Shown: piece after piece, positions 37,026-46,838 of the stretch
Layout: each line of letters opens with the position of its first letter
Position numbering within the stretch: the first letter of the stretch is position 1
DNA from: Litchfieldella qijiaojingensis
GTDB taxonomy: Bacteria; Pseudomonadota; Gammaproteobacteria; Pseudomonadales; Halomonadaceae
Assembly: GCF_014651875.1 (NCBI RefSeq)
Contig: NZ_BMXS01000024.1
Span: forward strand, 1-64,000
Reading direction: 5' to 3'
DNA: 64,000 nt
Notes under the pieces: generated by a model
The model's database searches: none
Told to the model about the DNA's origin: nothing
The model's input: the letters and a program-made list of their open reading frames with translations, nothing else
Position numbers and translations under genes: made by a program

Positions 37026-40000
37026 TTGAGTGTCAAGAAGAAGACCACGGGACGCCGGGTATCGGCGGCTCAAGCCAAGGAGCGAGCCAAGCGCTTCGGT
37101 TTGCGCCTGCAAGGAGCTTCCCGCGAGGGCGTGGTGATTCTGTTGCTGGCAGGCTGTGTATTCCTGTTGCTGGCCCTGTTCAGTTATCAGCCGGGGGATC
37201 CGGGATGGTCGCATAGTGGCCCGGAAACCCGGGTCGGCAACTGGATGGGGCCGATCGGTGCCTGGTTGTCCGACGTGCTCTATTCCCTGCTCGGTGCCAG
37301 TGCGCTGTGGTGGCCCGGCATGCTGGGGTTTTCCGCCTGGCGCCTGATGCGCTCGCGCCAGGTGCACTTCGAATGGGATGCCACGGCGCTGGCGGTGCGC
37401 TCAGGAGGGTTGCTGCTGCTGTTGTTGGGCACCACGACTCTCGGCGCCTTGCATTTCTACAATCCACAAAGCGGCTTGCCTTATGCCGCCGGGGGAATTC
37501 TCGGCGAAGGGCTGGTGGCCAGCTTGCGTCCATTGGTGGGTTCCCATGGCACTACGTTGTTGGCACTGGTCGCCCTGCTGTGCGGCTTTCCGCTGTTCTC
37601 GGGGCTTTCCTGGCTGACGGTCATGGACGAGATAGGTCATCGGGTCAATCGCCTGTTGCTGTGGATCTGGGGGCAACTGGGTGGCTTGCGCGAGTCACGC
37701 GAAGGCCATGAAGAGGAGGCACCCTTGCCGCCCGGTGAGGCGGACGTACCACTCGATGACGAGAGCGACAGGCCGCGCTGGTGGCAGCGGCTGATACCAT
37801 GGCGGCGTCGCGAGGCGGCGACCTTCGACTTGGACGAAGAAATTCCGGGACGCGGCGAACGACGCCATGAGCCTCGACTCGAGGCCGACGGCGGGACCGA
37901 CATTCCCTGGGAAGTTCCGGCGCGGACACCGTCGGCCAAGGCGCACCCCGAAGCCGCCTACGACCGCCAGCACAAAGTCGAGCGCTTGGAGCGACAGGTT
38001 CGCCAGCCCACCGACATTGCTTCGGTACCGGAACCCAATACCCGCCGGGTGCCGGAAACCATTCCCGATCCCGTGTTGCCGGACGATGATGAGCCGGCCT
38101 GGGCGGGCATGTCGCTGCGCGCCGAGCGCGATGACGGGATCATGCCCGAGCAAACCCAGGCGTCCACGGAGCGTGCGCCAGAGGAAGCGTCCGGTGATGA
38201 GTCCGAGGCGTCACAGGAGGAGCTTACCCCGGTCGCCTGGGCCTCGTCGGGATCTTCGCCGCATTCACCGGCACGCAGCGGCAAGCATGAACCGAGCCTG
38301 GTGAGCTGGAACGATGCCGATTGGGACGAGGAGGAACCCGACGACGAGCCACGCCTGGACCTGGCACACAACGACGACAAGCCGTCGGCCGTTGCGCCTG
38401 AACAGCGTAAGAACGATTCGCGAGTCGATGAGCCGTCGCGCAATGTCACCGAGTCCGGAGCCGGCCGACTCGCCACGTCCGAGCAGGGGCGGCCGGCCGC
38501 CGAGGAGCCCGACGGGCCCACCCTGTGGACCGTGGAGCACCTGCAGAGTCAGCGTCCCTTGTTCGACGACTTGCCGGAACCGGATGGTGACCTGCCAAGC
38601 CTGCGCCTGCTGACCCCGGCTGAGGCACATCAACCCAACTACACGCCCGAACAGCTGGCCAGCATGGCCGAACTGCTGGAAACCCGGTTGCGCGAATATG
38701 GTGTCAAGGCCGAGGTAGTCGAAACTTGGCCAGGGCCGGTAATCACCCGCTTCGAGATCAAGCCGGCAGCCGGGGTGAAGGTTTCCAAGATCAGCAACCT
38801 GGCCAAGGACCTGGCGCGTTCGTTGATGGTCAAGAGCGTACGCGTGGTGGAGATCATCCCTGGTAAGCCCACCGTGGGTATTGAGATCCCCAACCCGCAA
38901 CGGGCCATGATTCGGTTGCGCGAGGTGATCGACTCCGACCGCTACCAACAGGCCGACTCGGCACTGAGCTTGGCGCTGGGCCAGGACATCGGTGGTGCAC
39001 CGGTGGTCGCCAATCTGGGCAAGATGCCGCACCTGCTGGTGGCAGGGACCACCGGCTCGGGCAAGTCGGTCGGGGTCAACGCCATGCTGATCTCGATGCT
39101 GCTCAAAGGCACGCCCGACGAAGTGCGCATGATCATGGTCGACCCCAAGATGCTGGAATTGTCGGTCTACGACGGTATTCCGCATCTGCTGGCCCCGGTG
39201 GTCACCGACATGAAGGAGGCTGCCAACGCCCTGCGCTGGTGTGTGGCCGAGATGGAACGGCGCTACAAGCTGATGGCCGCCATGGGCGTGCGCAACATTG
39301 CCGGCTTCAATGGCAAGCTCGACGAGGCCAAGCGGGCCGGTGCCCAGGTCGCGGACCCGCTGTGGGAGCCGCAGCCCTGGGAGATGCACGAGTCGCCGCC
39401 GGTGCTGGAAAAGCTGCCCTATATCGTGGTGGTGATCGACGAGTTCGCCGACATGTTCATGATCGTCGGCAAGAAGGTCGAGGAACTGATCGCCCGCCTG
39501 GCGCAGAAGGCGCGCGCAGCCGGCATTCACCTGATCCTGGCGACACAGCGTCCCTCGGTGGACGTGGTGACCGGCCTCATCAAGGCCAACATTCCTACGC
39601 GCATGGCCTTCCAGGTCTCGTCCAGGGTCGATTCACGCACCATCCTCGACCAAGGCGGCGCCGAGAACCTGCTGGGGCACGGTGACATGCTCTACCTGCC
39701 CGCAGGTGCCGGGCTGCCAATGCGGGTACACGGCGCCTTCGTCGACGACGACGAAGTGCATCGCGTGGTCGAGGACTGGAAGCGTCGCGGTGAGCCGGAA
39801 TATATCGATGAGATCCTCTCCGGCGGGGTCTCCGCCGAGGCACTGACCGGCCTGGAGGCCGAAGGCGGCGGCGATGGCGATGACACTGAGCAGGACGCCC
39901 TCTACGACGAGGCGGTGATGTTCGTCACCGAGTCGCGCCGGGCCTCGATCTCGGCTGTGCAGCGCCGCTTCAAGATCGGCTACAACCGTGCCGCGCGCCT

Positions 40001-40091
40001 GGTCGAAGCCATGGAAAGCGCCGGCGTGGTGTCGTCGATGGGCTCCAACGGCAGCCGCGAGGTATTGGCACCGCCGCCCGTCGGAGACTGA
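37026..40091 (+). CDS. ftsK: DNA translocase FtsK
   Basis: About 1021 residues. The N-terminal membrane domain has four or five hydrophobic helices (residues ~30-200) that anchor it at the septum. An acidic, Pro/Glu-rich linker covers residues ~205-530. The RecA-like motor has Walker [15 protein letters not shown] and Walker [12 protein letters not shown]. The C-terminal gamma winged helix ([26 protein letters not shown]) reads KOPS and activates XerD. It moves the chromosome terminus during division. I favour the TTG at 37026 because AAGGGGG lies eight bases upstream. In-frame ATGs at 36969/36972 would add ~19 residues without family likeness. Confidence 0.9.
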   Translation: MSVKKKTTGRRVSAAQAKERAKRFGLRLQGASREGVVILLLAGCVFLLLALFSYQPGDPGWSHSGPETRVGNWMGPIGAWLSDVLYSLLGASALWWPGMLGFSAWRLMRSRQVHFEWDATALAVRSGGLLLLLLGTTTLGALHFYNPQSGLPYAAGGILGEGLVASLRPLVGSHGTTLLALVALLCGFPLFSGLSWLTVMDEIGHRVNRLLLWIWGQLGGLRESREGHEEEAPLPPGEADVPLDDESDRPRWWQRLIPWRRREAATFDLDEEIPGRGERRHEPRLEADGGTDIPWEVPARTPSAKAHPEAAYDRQHKVERLERQVRQPTDIASVPEPNTRRVPETIPDPVLPDDDEPAWAGMSLRAERDDGIMPEQTQASTERAPEEASGDESEASQEELTPVAWASSGSSPHSPARSGKHEPSLVSWNDADWDEEEPDDEPRLDLAHNDDKPSAVAPEQRKNDSRVDEPSRNVTESGAGRLATSEQGRPAAEEPDGPTLWTVEHLQSQRPLFDDLPEPDGDLPSLRLLTPAEAHQPNYTPEQLASMAELLETRLREYGVKAEVVETWPGPVITRFEIKPAAGVKVSKISNLAKDLARSLMVKSVRVVEIIPGKPTVGIEIPNPQRAMIRLREVIDSDRYQQADSALSLALGQDIGGAPVVANLGKMPHLLVAGTTGSGKSVGVNAMLISMLLKGTPDEVRMIMVDPKMLELSVYDGIPHLLAPVVTDMKEAANALRWCVAEMERRYKLMAAMGVRNIAGFNGKLDEAKRAGAQVADPLWEPQPWEMHESPPVLEKLPYIVVVIDEFADMFMIVGKKVEELIARLAQKARAAGIHLILATQRPSVDVVTGLIKANIPTRMAFQVSSRVDSRTILDQGGAENLLGHGDMLYLPAGAGLPMRVHGAFVDDDEVHRVVEDWKRRGEPEYIDEILSGGVSAEALTGLEAEGGGDGDDTEQDALYDEAVMFVTESRRASISAVQRRFKIGYNRAARLVEAMESAGVVSSMGSNGSREVLAPPPVGD

Positions 40092-40131
40092 CGGCACCCT
40101 GAGTCCGCGCAATATGCAGCAATCGAGGAAA

Positions 40132-40162
40132 CCGGGGCCGCGGGTGCAACCTGCGGCCCCGG
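40132..40162 (+). terminator. Strong hairpin between ftsK and lolA
   Basis: CCGGGGCCGC on the left pairs with GCGGCCCCGG on the right around a short loop. No T-run follows, so it may be a partial or Rho-assisted terminator or an mRNA-stabilising structure. Confidence 0.5.
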
Positions 40163-40217
40163 CCGAGGTCCATGCCTCGGGAATCAATTTTCGGGCATAC
40201 CGAATTAGGGAGTGAGC

Positions 40218-40847
40218 ATGAAACCGATGACGTCGCTGTTGGGCCTGTCGCTGGCACTGGTGATGCCGGTCGCGGCAATTGCCGATCAAGGAGCGGAGCG
40301 CCTGACGCGCCTTCTCGAACCGCTGCAGACCTATGCCGCTGACTTCGAGCAGCAGATCCTCGATAGCAGCGGGCAACGTCTGCAGGAAGTGCATGGGCAG
40401 ATGTGGCTGTCGCGGCCGGGCAAGTTTCGCTGGGAAGTCGACGCCCCCTATCGTCAGATCGTGGTTTCCGATGGCGAGGAGGTCTTCTTGCACGACCCCG
40501 ACCTCGAGCAGGTCACGGTGCAGCCGCTCGATACCCGGGTGACGCACACACCGGCCCTGCTGTTGTCGGGAAGTGCTTCCGAACTGACCGAAAGCTATGA
40601 GGTGGACCGCCAGCAGCAGGGGGCAGCGGAAACCTTCACCCTGACACCGCGCGATGCCGATACCCTGTTCGAAGAACTCAAGATGACCTTCTACAGCGAA
40701 CGGCTGGGCATGCTGCAGATGACCGACAGCACGGGCCAGCGTACCGCCATCCGTTTCGACGATGTGCAGTACAACCCCTCCATCGACGATTCCCGCTTCA
40801 CCTTCGAGATTCCCGATGGGGCGGATGTGATTCGTGAAAGTTATTGA
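40218..40847 (+). CDS. lolA: Outer-membrane lipoprotein carrier protein LolA
   Basis: A 209-residue periplasmic chaperone with a Sec signal peptide (MKPMTSLLGLSLALVMPVAA-IA). It accepts lipoproteins from LolCDE and hands them to LolB. Family motifs are YAADFEQQILDSSGQ, GQMWLSRPGKFRWEVDAPY and the C-terminal RTAIRFDDVQYN. The start at 40218 has GGGAG six bases upstream. The ftsK-lolA-rarA order is conserved in gammaproteobacteria. The lipoproteins at 14644 and 21991 are likely clients. Confidence 0.94.
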   Translation: MKPMTSLLGLSLALVMPVAAIADQGAERLTRLLEPLQTYAADFEQQILDSSGQRLQEVHGQMWLSRPGKFRWEVDAPYRQIVVSDGEEVFLHDPDLEQVTVQPLDTRVTHTPALLLSGSASELTESYEVDRQQQGAAETFTLTPRDADTLFEELKMTFYSERLGMLQMTDSTGQRTAIRFDDVQYNPSIDDSRFTFEIPDGADVIRESY

Positions 40848-40871
40848 GCACGTCTTCTGACACCGTTTTCC

Positions 40872-41137
40872 GTGGGAGACCAGCTTCGCTGGGCGATGGC
40901 GGAGCGCGTTGAGTCTGTATCGGGGCGCCTGGCGGCGCCAATCGCTCAATGAATTGAGCTCCCACAACGGCACCAACCGGTGGTTTTGTGGGAGCCCAGC
41001 TCCGCTGGGCGATGGTGGAGCGCGTTGAGCCTGCATCGGGGCGCCTGGTGGCGCCAATCGCTCAATGAATTGAGCTCCCACAACGGCATCAACCGGTGGT
41101 TTTGTGGGAGCCCAGCTTCGCTGGGCGATGACGGTGG
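40872..41137. repeat. 116-bp tandem repeat, about 2.3 copies, REP-like
   Basis: This fills the 304-base gap between lolA and rarA. GTGGGAG plus a palindrome CCAGCTxCGCTGGGCGAT recurs at 40872, 40988 and 41104, exactly 116 bases apart. Units 1 and 2 are nearly identical. Each unit also ends with an inverted CTCCCAC, so the unit is bounded by REP-like palindromes. No coding capacity is seen. Confidence 0.92.
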
Positions 41138-41151
41138 GCAGGTAGCTGGGT

Positions 41152-42498
41152 TCAACCGCCTCCCTCACTTCGGTCTGCCTTTGCATCGAGTTCGGTCCGC
41201 CACTCCATGATCTGCTTGAAACGCGCTTCCTGGCCATACTCGCTGGGCACATAGAGATCGACCTTGGGCAGGTTCTCGGGCCAGCAGTCGTGCGCGCTGC
41301 CTGCGGGATAGGCGTTGGGCTCGTTATGGGCGTAACGATAGCCATGACCGTGGCCCAGCGACTCCATCAGCTTGGTCGGCGCATTGCGCAGGTAGGTGGG
41401 TACCTCGAGATTGGGATGTTCGGCGACGAAGGCCTTGGCCTGTTTCCAGGCGCGGTCGATGGCGTTGCTCTTGGGCGCCACCGCCAGGTGGATCGCAGCG
41501 TGGGAGATGGCACGCTGGCCTTCGTAGTCTCCCAGGCGCAGGAAAGCATCCCAGGCCGCCATCACTAGTGGCAGGGCGCGGGGATCGGCGTTGCCGACGT
41601 CCTCCGAGGCGATGGCGCTCAGGCGGCGTACCACATCGAGGGGGTCACCGCCGCCCTGCACGAATTGGGCGATGTACACCAGTGCTGCGTCCGGACGTGA
41701 CGAGCGCACCGACTTGTGGATTGCCGAGAGCAAGTCGTAGTAATGGTCGCCCTGCTTATCGAAGGCACTGGCCTGGTGGCCCAGCACTTCGTCCAGTGCT
41801 TCACGTGGCAACCGCTCCCCCTTTCCCGCCGGCGTAGTGAAGTCGCAGGCGGTCTCGAGCAAGCCCAGCGCGCGCCGAGCATCGCCACCGGCGGCGCGGG
41901 CCAGGATGGCCAGTACCTCGTCATCGACCTGGATCTCCCGGCTTCCCAGGCCGCGCTCATGATCGCTGAGAGCCTGGCGCATCACCTGGCGTAGCTCTTC
42001 CTCGTCGAGCGCTTTCAGGACATAGACCCGGGCCCGCGACAACAACGCTGAGTTGACCTCGAACGAGGGATTCTCGGTGGTAGCGCCGATCAGCGTCAGT
42101 AGCCCCGATTCCACGTGGGGCAGCAGGGCATCCTGCTGGCTCTTGTTGAGACGATGGATCTCGTCGAGGAACAATAGGGTACCGCGCCCTTGGGACTGGG
42201 CCAGACGGGCGCGTTCGACCGCCGCCCGGATATCCTTGACTCCGGCCATCACCGCCGACATATGCTCGAGTTCGGCCCCGGACTCGTTGGCGAGGATCTC
42301 TGCCAGTGTGGTCTTGCCCACTCCTGGTGGACCCCACAGGATCATCGAGCGTACCGTGGCGGTCTCCGCCATGCGCCGCAAGGGCTTGCCCGGACCGACC
42401 AAGGCTTGCTGCCCGACATAATCGGCAAGCCGCCGTGGACGCATGCGGAAGGCCAGGGGGGCGCTGTCCTGTGATTGTTGCTGGCTGAAGAGGTCCAT
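41152..42498 (-). CDS. rarA: Replication-associated recombination protein A
   Basis: A 448-residue AAA+ ATPase (also called MgsA) related to clamp-loader subunits and RuvB, acting at stalled replication forks. The N-terminus is LAFRMRPRRLADYVGQ. It shows Walker A GPPGVGKTT, Walker B LLFLDEIHRLNK, sensor 1 GATTENPSFEVN and the C-terminal tetramerisation domain with PKSNAIDRAWKQAK. It is oriented towards lolA, with the 116-bp repeat between them. Confidence 0.95.
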   Translation of the reverse strand: MDLFSQQQSQDSAPLAFRMRPRRLADYVGQQALVGPGKPLRRMAETATVRSMILWGPPGVGKTTLAEILANESGAELEHMSAVMAGVKDIRAAVERARLAQSQGRGTLLFLDEIHRLNKSQQDALLPHVESGLLTLIGATTENPSFEVNSALLSRARVYVLKALDEEELRQVMRQALSDHERGLGSREIQVDDEVLAILARAAGGDARRALGLLETACDFTTPAGKGERLPREALDEVLGHQASAFDKQGDHYYDLLSAIHKSVRSSRPDAALVYIAQFVQGGGDPLDVVRRLSAIASEDVGNADPRALPLVMAAWDAFLRLGDYEGQRAISHAAIHLAVAPKSNAIDRAWKQAKAFVAEHPNLEVPTYLRNAPTKLMESLGHGHGYRYAHNEPNAYPAGSAHDCWPENLPKVDLYVPSEYGQEARFKQIMEWRTELDAKADRSEGGG

Positions 42499-42691
42499 GT
42501 ATTCGACTCCGGGTACTGTCTACGACTTTCGGTGATGGCGGAATGACGGCTTTGGCACTAGGGTTATACAACCGAGGCTTATGGAACGACGAGCGTAGAC
42601 TTTTGTTACTGCCGTTGAACCTGAGCTTCTCGGGCGAATCCAAGCTCTTGTCGCCGTTCGCTCTTGCTCTGCCAGCAGAGGAGGCCTTGCC

Positions 42692-43246
42692 ATGCCCATG
42701 CTGACTCAACTGCGTTTGGATCATGCCAACATGGCTCGCCTGTTGCATGTCCTGCAACTCAAGCAGAAGACGCTCGCCGCCGGTGAGCGTCCTGATTTCC
42801 AGCTCATTCGTGAGGTGGTGGACTATATCCTCGATTACATGGATGGTTTCACTGTCCCCTTGGAGCGGATCTGCGGTGAGCAGTTGCTGGCCAAGGCTCC
42901 TCAGGCCAAGGAACTAAGCTGTCGCCTCGCCAGCGATTATCATGCCCTGCACGAACGTCTGATGCGTCTATCCCAGGATCTCGACATGATCCTGATGGAT
43001 GCCGTGGTGCCGATGGATCGTTTCACCGATGACTTGAAGGCCTATCTCGATGCTCATCGTGCCTATTTGCGCGATGAACGGGAAGAACTCTTTCCTCTGA
43101 TTCGCGAACATTTCGACGATGACGACCTCGAGCGTCTGGCCAAGGCGCTTCCCGAAGGTGCGGCCGCCAAGCTCGAGTATCTTCAGGAAAGCTATCCGGA
43201 GCTCTATGCCGAATTGCGTGCCGCTCCCGAGCCTGAGCTGAGCTAG
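42692..43246 (+). CDS. Hemerythrin-like HHE domain protein with an altered iron-site motif
   Basis: A 184-residue all-helical protein. It begins MPMLTQLRLDHANMARLLHVL, the first helix of HHE domains with the His ligand. Later ligand helices are DYHALHERLMRL and AYLDAHRAYLRDEREELFPLI. The usual HHxxE/D stretch after the second helix is replaced by DGFTVPLERI, so a complete di-iron centre is doubtful. It may be a degenerate or repurposed hemerythrin-like sensor. It stands alone between rarA and umuC. Confidence 0.78.
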   Translation: MPMLTQLRLDHANMARLLHVLQLKQKTLAAGERPDFQLIREVVDYILDYMDGFTVPLERICGEQLLAKAPQAKELSCRLASDYHALHERLMRLSQDLDMILMDAVVPMDRFTDDLKAYLDAHRAYLRDEREELFPLIREHFDDDDLERLAKALPEGAAAKLEYLQESYPELYAELRAAPEPELS

Positions 43247-43259
43247 GAATACTAATACT

Positions 43260-44522
43260 CTAGCGGCTGCCGACCCTGGGCAATTCCCGCCAGCGTGTCG
43301 TGTAGCGCGGCGAACGCCGCCGGCTCTGCATCTGCCAGTCGGCAGTGGCCGACTGTACGCCGAGCGTGAGTGCCTCGTGCCCGAAACGCTGGCGAATGGC
43401 GTCCCACGCCATCATCAAGCGCTCCTGGCGCGTGGAATCGCAGCCGTCGAACAGCGAGGGCTGATGATAACGACGCGGCGATAGATCGCCGAGCATCACG
43501 CCCAACTTGTGGTAGACCGTTCCGGGACGCCACAGGTGTACCACCAGTGCTTGGGCGAGTCGGTTGAGTAACAAGGTGTCGGCGCTGGGGAAAGGGAACT
43601 CGCCCCACGCGCTCGAACGTTCCTGCGAGGCGCCGAGAAAGGGGCTGGTGCGTAGGAAGACACCCACCGTGGAGGCCTGAAGGTCATCACGTCGCAGCTT
43701 CTCCCCCGCACGCTGGCAGTGGTGGCGCAGGGCGGTGCGGATCTTGTCGAGATCGCCGAGCGGTCTGCCGAACGAGCGTGAGCACAGCACACTGCGCCGA
43801 GGCGTTTCCAGGGCGTGGAGCGGCAGGCAGGAAATACCGGCGAGTTCTCTGGCTGTGCGTGCCACTACCACGCTGAAACGGCGCTGGAGCCAGTCCCGGG
43901 GAGCATCGCGCAGGGCCGCGGCGGTGACGATGCCCTGACCGGCCAGGCGTGCCTGCAGGCATTCACCAATGCCCCAGATACCGGTCAGGGGCAGTTCCCG
44001 CAGCACTGTCTCGAGTTCTGGGGTCGTAGCGTCGTACCACACGCATACCTGGGGACGGACCGGTTGACGTTTGGCGCGTCGGTTGGCCAGCTTGGCGAGC
44101 GTTCGGGTAGGGGCGATGCCCACCGACACCGGCAATCCTACTTCGTGGGCCACGGCTGTGGCCAGTTCCCTCCCAAATGCTTCGAGATCGTCTGGTAGGC
44201 CACGCAGGTCGAGAAAGCACTCGTCGATCGAGTAGGGGTCGAGCCCCGGAACCCGGGCCTCCAGCACTGACTGTACTCGTGCCGACAGATCACCGTAGAG
44301 AGCGTAGTTGGACGAGCACAGGGTGATCCGACGGCGCAGCTCCGGGGCGATCTTGTGAGTGGGGATGCCCATCGGGATGCCCAGCGCCTTGAATTCCTCG
44401 GAGCGGGCGATCACGCAGCCGTCGTTGTTGGACATTACGCCCACTGGCCGCCCCTCTAGGTGTGGCGCGAACAACCGCTCGCAGGACACGTAGAAGTTGT
44501 TGCAGTCGACCAGCGCGAACAT
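43260..44522 (-). CDS. umuC: DNA polymerase V catalytic subunit UmuC
   Basis: A 420-residue Y-family polymerase for error-prone translesion synthesis. The N-terminal FALVDCNNFYVSCE holds the first catalytic Asp, SNNDGCVIARSEEFKALG the incoming-nucleotide region, and YSIDECFLDL the catalytic Asp-Glu pair. Downstream are the helix-hairpin-helix (GIWGIGECLQARL) and little-finger domains. The polymerase looks intact. It starts two bases after the umuD stop, under the LexA box at 44983-45002. Confidence 0.95.
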   Translation of the reverse strand: MFALVDCNNFYVSCERLFAPHLEGRPVGVMSNNDGCVIARSEEFKALGIPMGIPTHKIAPELRRRITLCSSNYALYGDLSARVQSVLEARVPGLDPYSIDECFLDLRGLPDDLEAFGRELATAVAHEVGLPVSVGIAPTRTLAKLANRRAKRQPVRPQVCVWYDATTPELETVLRELPLTGIWGIGECLQARLAGQGIVTAAALRDAPRDWLQRRFSVVVARTARELAGISCLPLHALETPRRSVLCSRSFGRPLGDLDKIRTALRHHCQRAGEKLRRDDLQASTVGVFLRTSPFLGASQERSSAWGEFPFPSADTLLLNRLAQALVVHLWRPGTVYHKLGVMLGDLSPRRYHQPSLFDGCDSTRQERLMMAWDAIRQRFGHEALTLGVQSATADWQMQSRRRSPRYTTRWRELPRVGSR

Positions 44523-44524
44523 CT

Positions 44525-44953
44525 TCAGCGCTCCCGGTCCGTGGCATGCAGGGTGTGGATCACGTGGCTGACCACTCCCCACAGCCGGCAGTCGCCGTCG
44601 GCCTCCAGCGGCAGCCGCGACTGGTTCGGGTGGGCCGAACACAACCACAGGTACCGGCTCGTGCCGGCCAGTCGCTGCAGGCACAGTTCGCCCTCGATAA
44701 CGGCAATTACCCAGTGGCCGGGGCGGGTCGCCAGCGAGCGATCCACCACCAACAAGTCGCCGTCATGAAAACCGGCGTGGGCCTGGGCATTGCCTTCCAC
44801 CTGCATGAAAAAGGTCGAGGATGGTCGCGGGACGAGGTGGCGGTGCAGATCCAGCGGCGTATCCAGGTAGTCGTCGGCGGGCGAGGGAAAACCGCTGGCG
44901 CCACGCTTCAAGGGGGCTGGTGGCAAAAGTGGAGCGGGGGACATCATGCGCAT
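44525..44953 (-). CDS. umuD: UmuD-like polymerase V accessory protein lacking the Ser-Lys cleavage dyad
   Basis: A 142-residue protein aligned without gaps to E. coli UmuD from GFPSPADDY onward. The LexA/UmuD catalytic serine motif GDSM reads GNAQ here (Ser60 to Ala). The lysine in TVKKL reads CLQRL (Lys97 to Gln). The cleavage-site position before GFPSP is Ser-Gly rather than Cys/Ala-Gly. It therefore should not self-cleave to UmuD', which polymerase V normally needs. Fold-defining residues such as DGDLLVVD and GVVSHVI are kept. The start at 44953 has GGAG eight bases upstream; a second ATG is at 44947. SOS control is clear from the operator upstream. Confidence 0.88.
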   Translation of the reverse strand: MRMMSPAPLLPPAPLKRGASGFPSPADDYLDTPLDLHRHLVPRPSSTFFMQVEGNAQAHAGFHDGDLLVVDRSLATRPGHWVIAVIEGELCLQRLAGTSRYLWLCSAHPNQSRLPLEADGDCRLWGVVSHVIHTLHATDRER

Positions 44954-44982
44954 CGCGGTCTCCAGCGGAGCAAAAAACAGAT

Positions 44983-45002
44983 TACTGTAAAAATAAACAG
45001 TA
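44983..45002 (-). promoter_or_regulatory. LexA binding site (SOS box) for umuDC
   Basis: TACTGTAAAAATAAACAGTA matches the gammaproteobacterial SOS box (CTGT-N8-ACAG) perfectly, with an A/T-only spacer. It lies 30 bases upstream of the umuD start and 90 bases from the divergent LysR gene. Confidence 0.95.
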
Positions 45003-45091
45003 TTTGGCCAATGAGCAAGCATGACTCGGGTCGCACCCTCGGTTGAGGTAGAATGCGCGCAGTGCACGCACAGTGAGGACACACGACGACA

Positions 45092-45985
45092 ATGGATCGG
45101 CTGCAGGCGATGCATATCTTCCGGGCCGTGGTCGAGGCAGGCAGCTTCGCCGGCGGCGCGCGCAAGCTGGGGCTGTCCAACGCCATGGTCAGCAAGCAGG
45201 TGGCACGCCTCGAGGAACAACTGGGGGTGCGGCTGATGGTGCGTACCACGCGTCGTTTGCAGCTCACCGCCGAAGGCGAGCGCTATCTGCAAGGTGCCGG
45301 GCGACTACTCGACGAATTGCACGAGTTGGAGGCTGGCCTGGGAGAACAACGAGGCGAGGTCCGTGGCCGGTTGCGGCTCTCGGCACCACTGGATTTCGGG
45401 GTGCGCGAGTTGATCCCGGCGCTGCAGGCCTTCGAACAGGCGCATCCGGCGGTGGCGCTGGACGTAGTCCTGGAAGATCGCCGCGTCGACCTTCTGGCGG
45501 AGGATTTCGACCTGGTGGTGCGTATCGGCGAGCTGGAAGACTCCAGTTTGATTGCTCGACGGCTAATGTCGATGCCGATGTATGTCTATGCCTCACCAGA
45601 CTACCTCGCGCGTTACGGCGTGCCGAATCATCCCTATGACCTGACGCAGCATCGCTGTCTGCATTACAGCCTGCAACGCAATGGGCCGAGTTGGATGCTG
45701 ATGGTCGATGGAAAACCCGAGCGCATCCGCTATCGTCCGGTGCTGACCTGCAACAACGGCCGAGCCCTGACCGAGGCTGCGGCGCGAGGCATGGGGTTGG
45801 TGCAGAAGCCGGCGTTCCTAGGTGAGCCGGAAGTGGCTCGCGGGCGTCTGGTACGAGTGCTGGAAGCCTTCAGTCCCCCGCCAATGGGGGTATACCTGCT
45901 GTATGCCGAGCGTGAGCTGATGCCGGCACGGCTGCGGGTGCTGATTGACACCCTGATGTCGCACTTCACGGAGCAAGGGATATGA
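45092..45985 (+). CDS. LysR-family transcriptional regulator, CrgA-like
   Basis: A 297-residue LysR-type regulator with an N-terminal helix-turn-helix (GSFAGGARKLGLSNAMVSKQ). The C-terminal domain begins GRLRLSAPLDFGVRELIPAL, typical of the CrgA/PBP2 subgroup that often controls detoxification genes. It is divergent from umuDC and overlaps murI by four bases (ATGA), so regulator and glutamate racemase are translationally coupled. The regulon is unknown. Confidence 0.9.
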   Translation: MDRLQAMHIFRAVVEAGSFAGGARKLGLSNAMVSKQVARLEEQLGVRLMVRTTRRLQLTAEGERYLQGAGRLLDELHELEAGLGEQRGEVRGRLRLSAPLDFGVRELIPALQAFEQAHPAVALDVVLEDRRVDLLAEDFDLVVRIGELEDSSLIARRLMSMPMYVYASPDYLARYGVPNHPYDLTQHRCLHYSLQRNGPSWMLMVDGKPERIRYRPVLTCNNGRALTEAAARGMGLVQKPAFLGEPEVARGRLVRVLEAFSPPPMGVYLLYAERELMPARLRVLIDTLMSHFTEQGI

Positions 45986-46809
45986 GCGGACCGATTCTGA
46001 TCTTCGACTCCGGTGTCGGCGGACTGTCGGTGGTGGCGGCAATGCGGCGACGGCTGCCAGAGGCGGCACTGGCCTATGTCTGCGATGACGGCATGCTGCC
46101 TTACGGTACCAAGAACGACGACTGGCTGGTGGCTCGCATCGTCGCGGTATGCGAAGCGGCAGTGCGCGAGAGCGGAGCCTGTGCCCTGGTGGTGGCCTGC
46201 AATACTGCCAGCACCCTGGCGCTCGACGCGTTGCGCGCGCGGATCACGGTACCGGTGGTGGGGACCGTGCCGGCAATTAAACCGGCCGCGCGGCTAAGCC
46301 GTAGTCGCCACCTGGCGTTGCTGGCGACCTCGGCGACCGTCAATCGTCCCTACACCCAGGCATTGATCGCTGATTTCGCCGCCGACTGCCAGGTGCTGCG
46401 CCTGGCTGCCGACCCGCTGGTCGAACAGGCCGAGCGCCTGCTGACCGGAAACGCGGTCGATCGCCACGTGGTAGCGGACTGCTTGGCGCCGCTGTGGGAC
46501 GATGCCGAACTCGATACCGTGGTGTTGGGCTGCACCCACTTCCCGCTGTTGCGCGAGGTTCTGGAGGCCGTTGCGCAATGGCCGATCACCTGGGTCGATT
46601 CCGGTGATGCCATCGCGCGTCGGGTCGCTCAGGTGGTGGTCGAGCCGGCCCCCCTCGTCGGGCCGGGGCCAGGCTGGGTCACTGGCTCGCGGGCGCGGTT
46701 GGCGCCGGTGCTCGCGAGGTACGGCTTCGCCATGCCCCGACATCTCGACGTACCCTTGCCGGGTCGGCAGAGCGTGCCGATACCGGATGATTCATCGACA
46801 TTCCACTGA
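45982..46809 (+). CDS. murI: Glutamate racemase
   Basis: A 275-residue enzyme supplying D-glutamate for peptidoglycan. Both catalytic cysteines are present, in VACNTASTLAL and LGCTHFPLL, together with the N-terminal FDSGVGGLSV and PYGTK motifs. It is coupled to the upstream LysR gene and followed 29 bases later by trmA. Confidence 0.95.
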   Translation: MSGPILIFDSGVGGLSVVAAMRRRLPEAALAYVCDDGMLPYGTKNDDWLVARIVAVCEAAVRESGACALVVACNTASTLALDALRARITVPVVGTVPAIKPAARLSRSRHLALLATSATVNRPYTQALIADFAADCQVLRLAADPLVEQAERLLTGNAVDRHVVADCLAPLWDDAELDTVVLGCTHFPLLREVLEAVAQWPITWVDSGDAIARRVAQVVVEPAPLVGPGPGWVTGSRARLAPVLARYGFAMPRHLDVPLPGRQSVPIPDDSSTFH

Positions 46810-46838
46810 TCGCCAGATTCCAATCGCAAGGAGACCCC

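Noticed and set aside
39633-41345. Leftward open frame across the end of ftsK, lolA and the 116-bp repeats
   Set aside because: It runs antisense to two well-supported genes and through non-coding repeats, with no family-like motifs.
44954-45292. Longer N-terminus for UmuD
   Set aside because: It would run through the LexA box and into the divergent LysR gene. The family length is ~140 residues.
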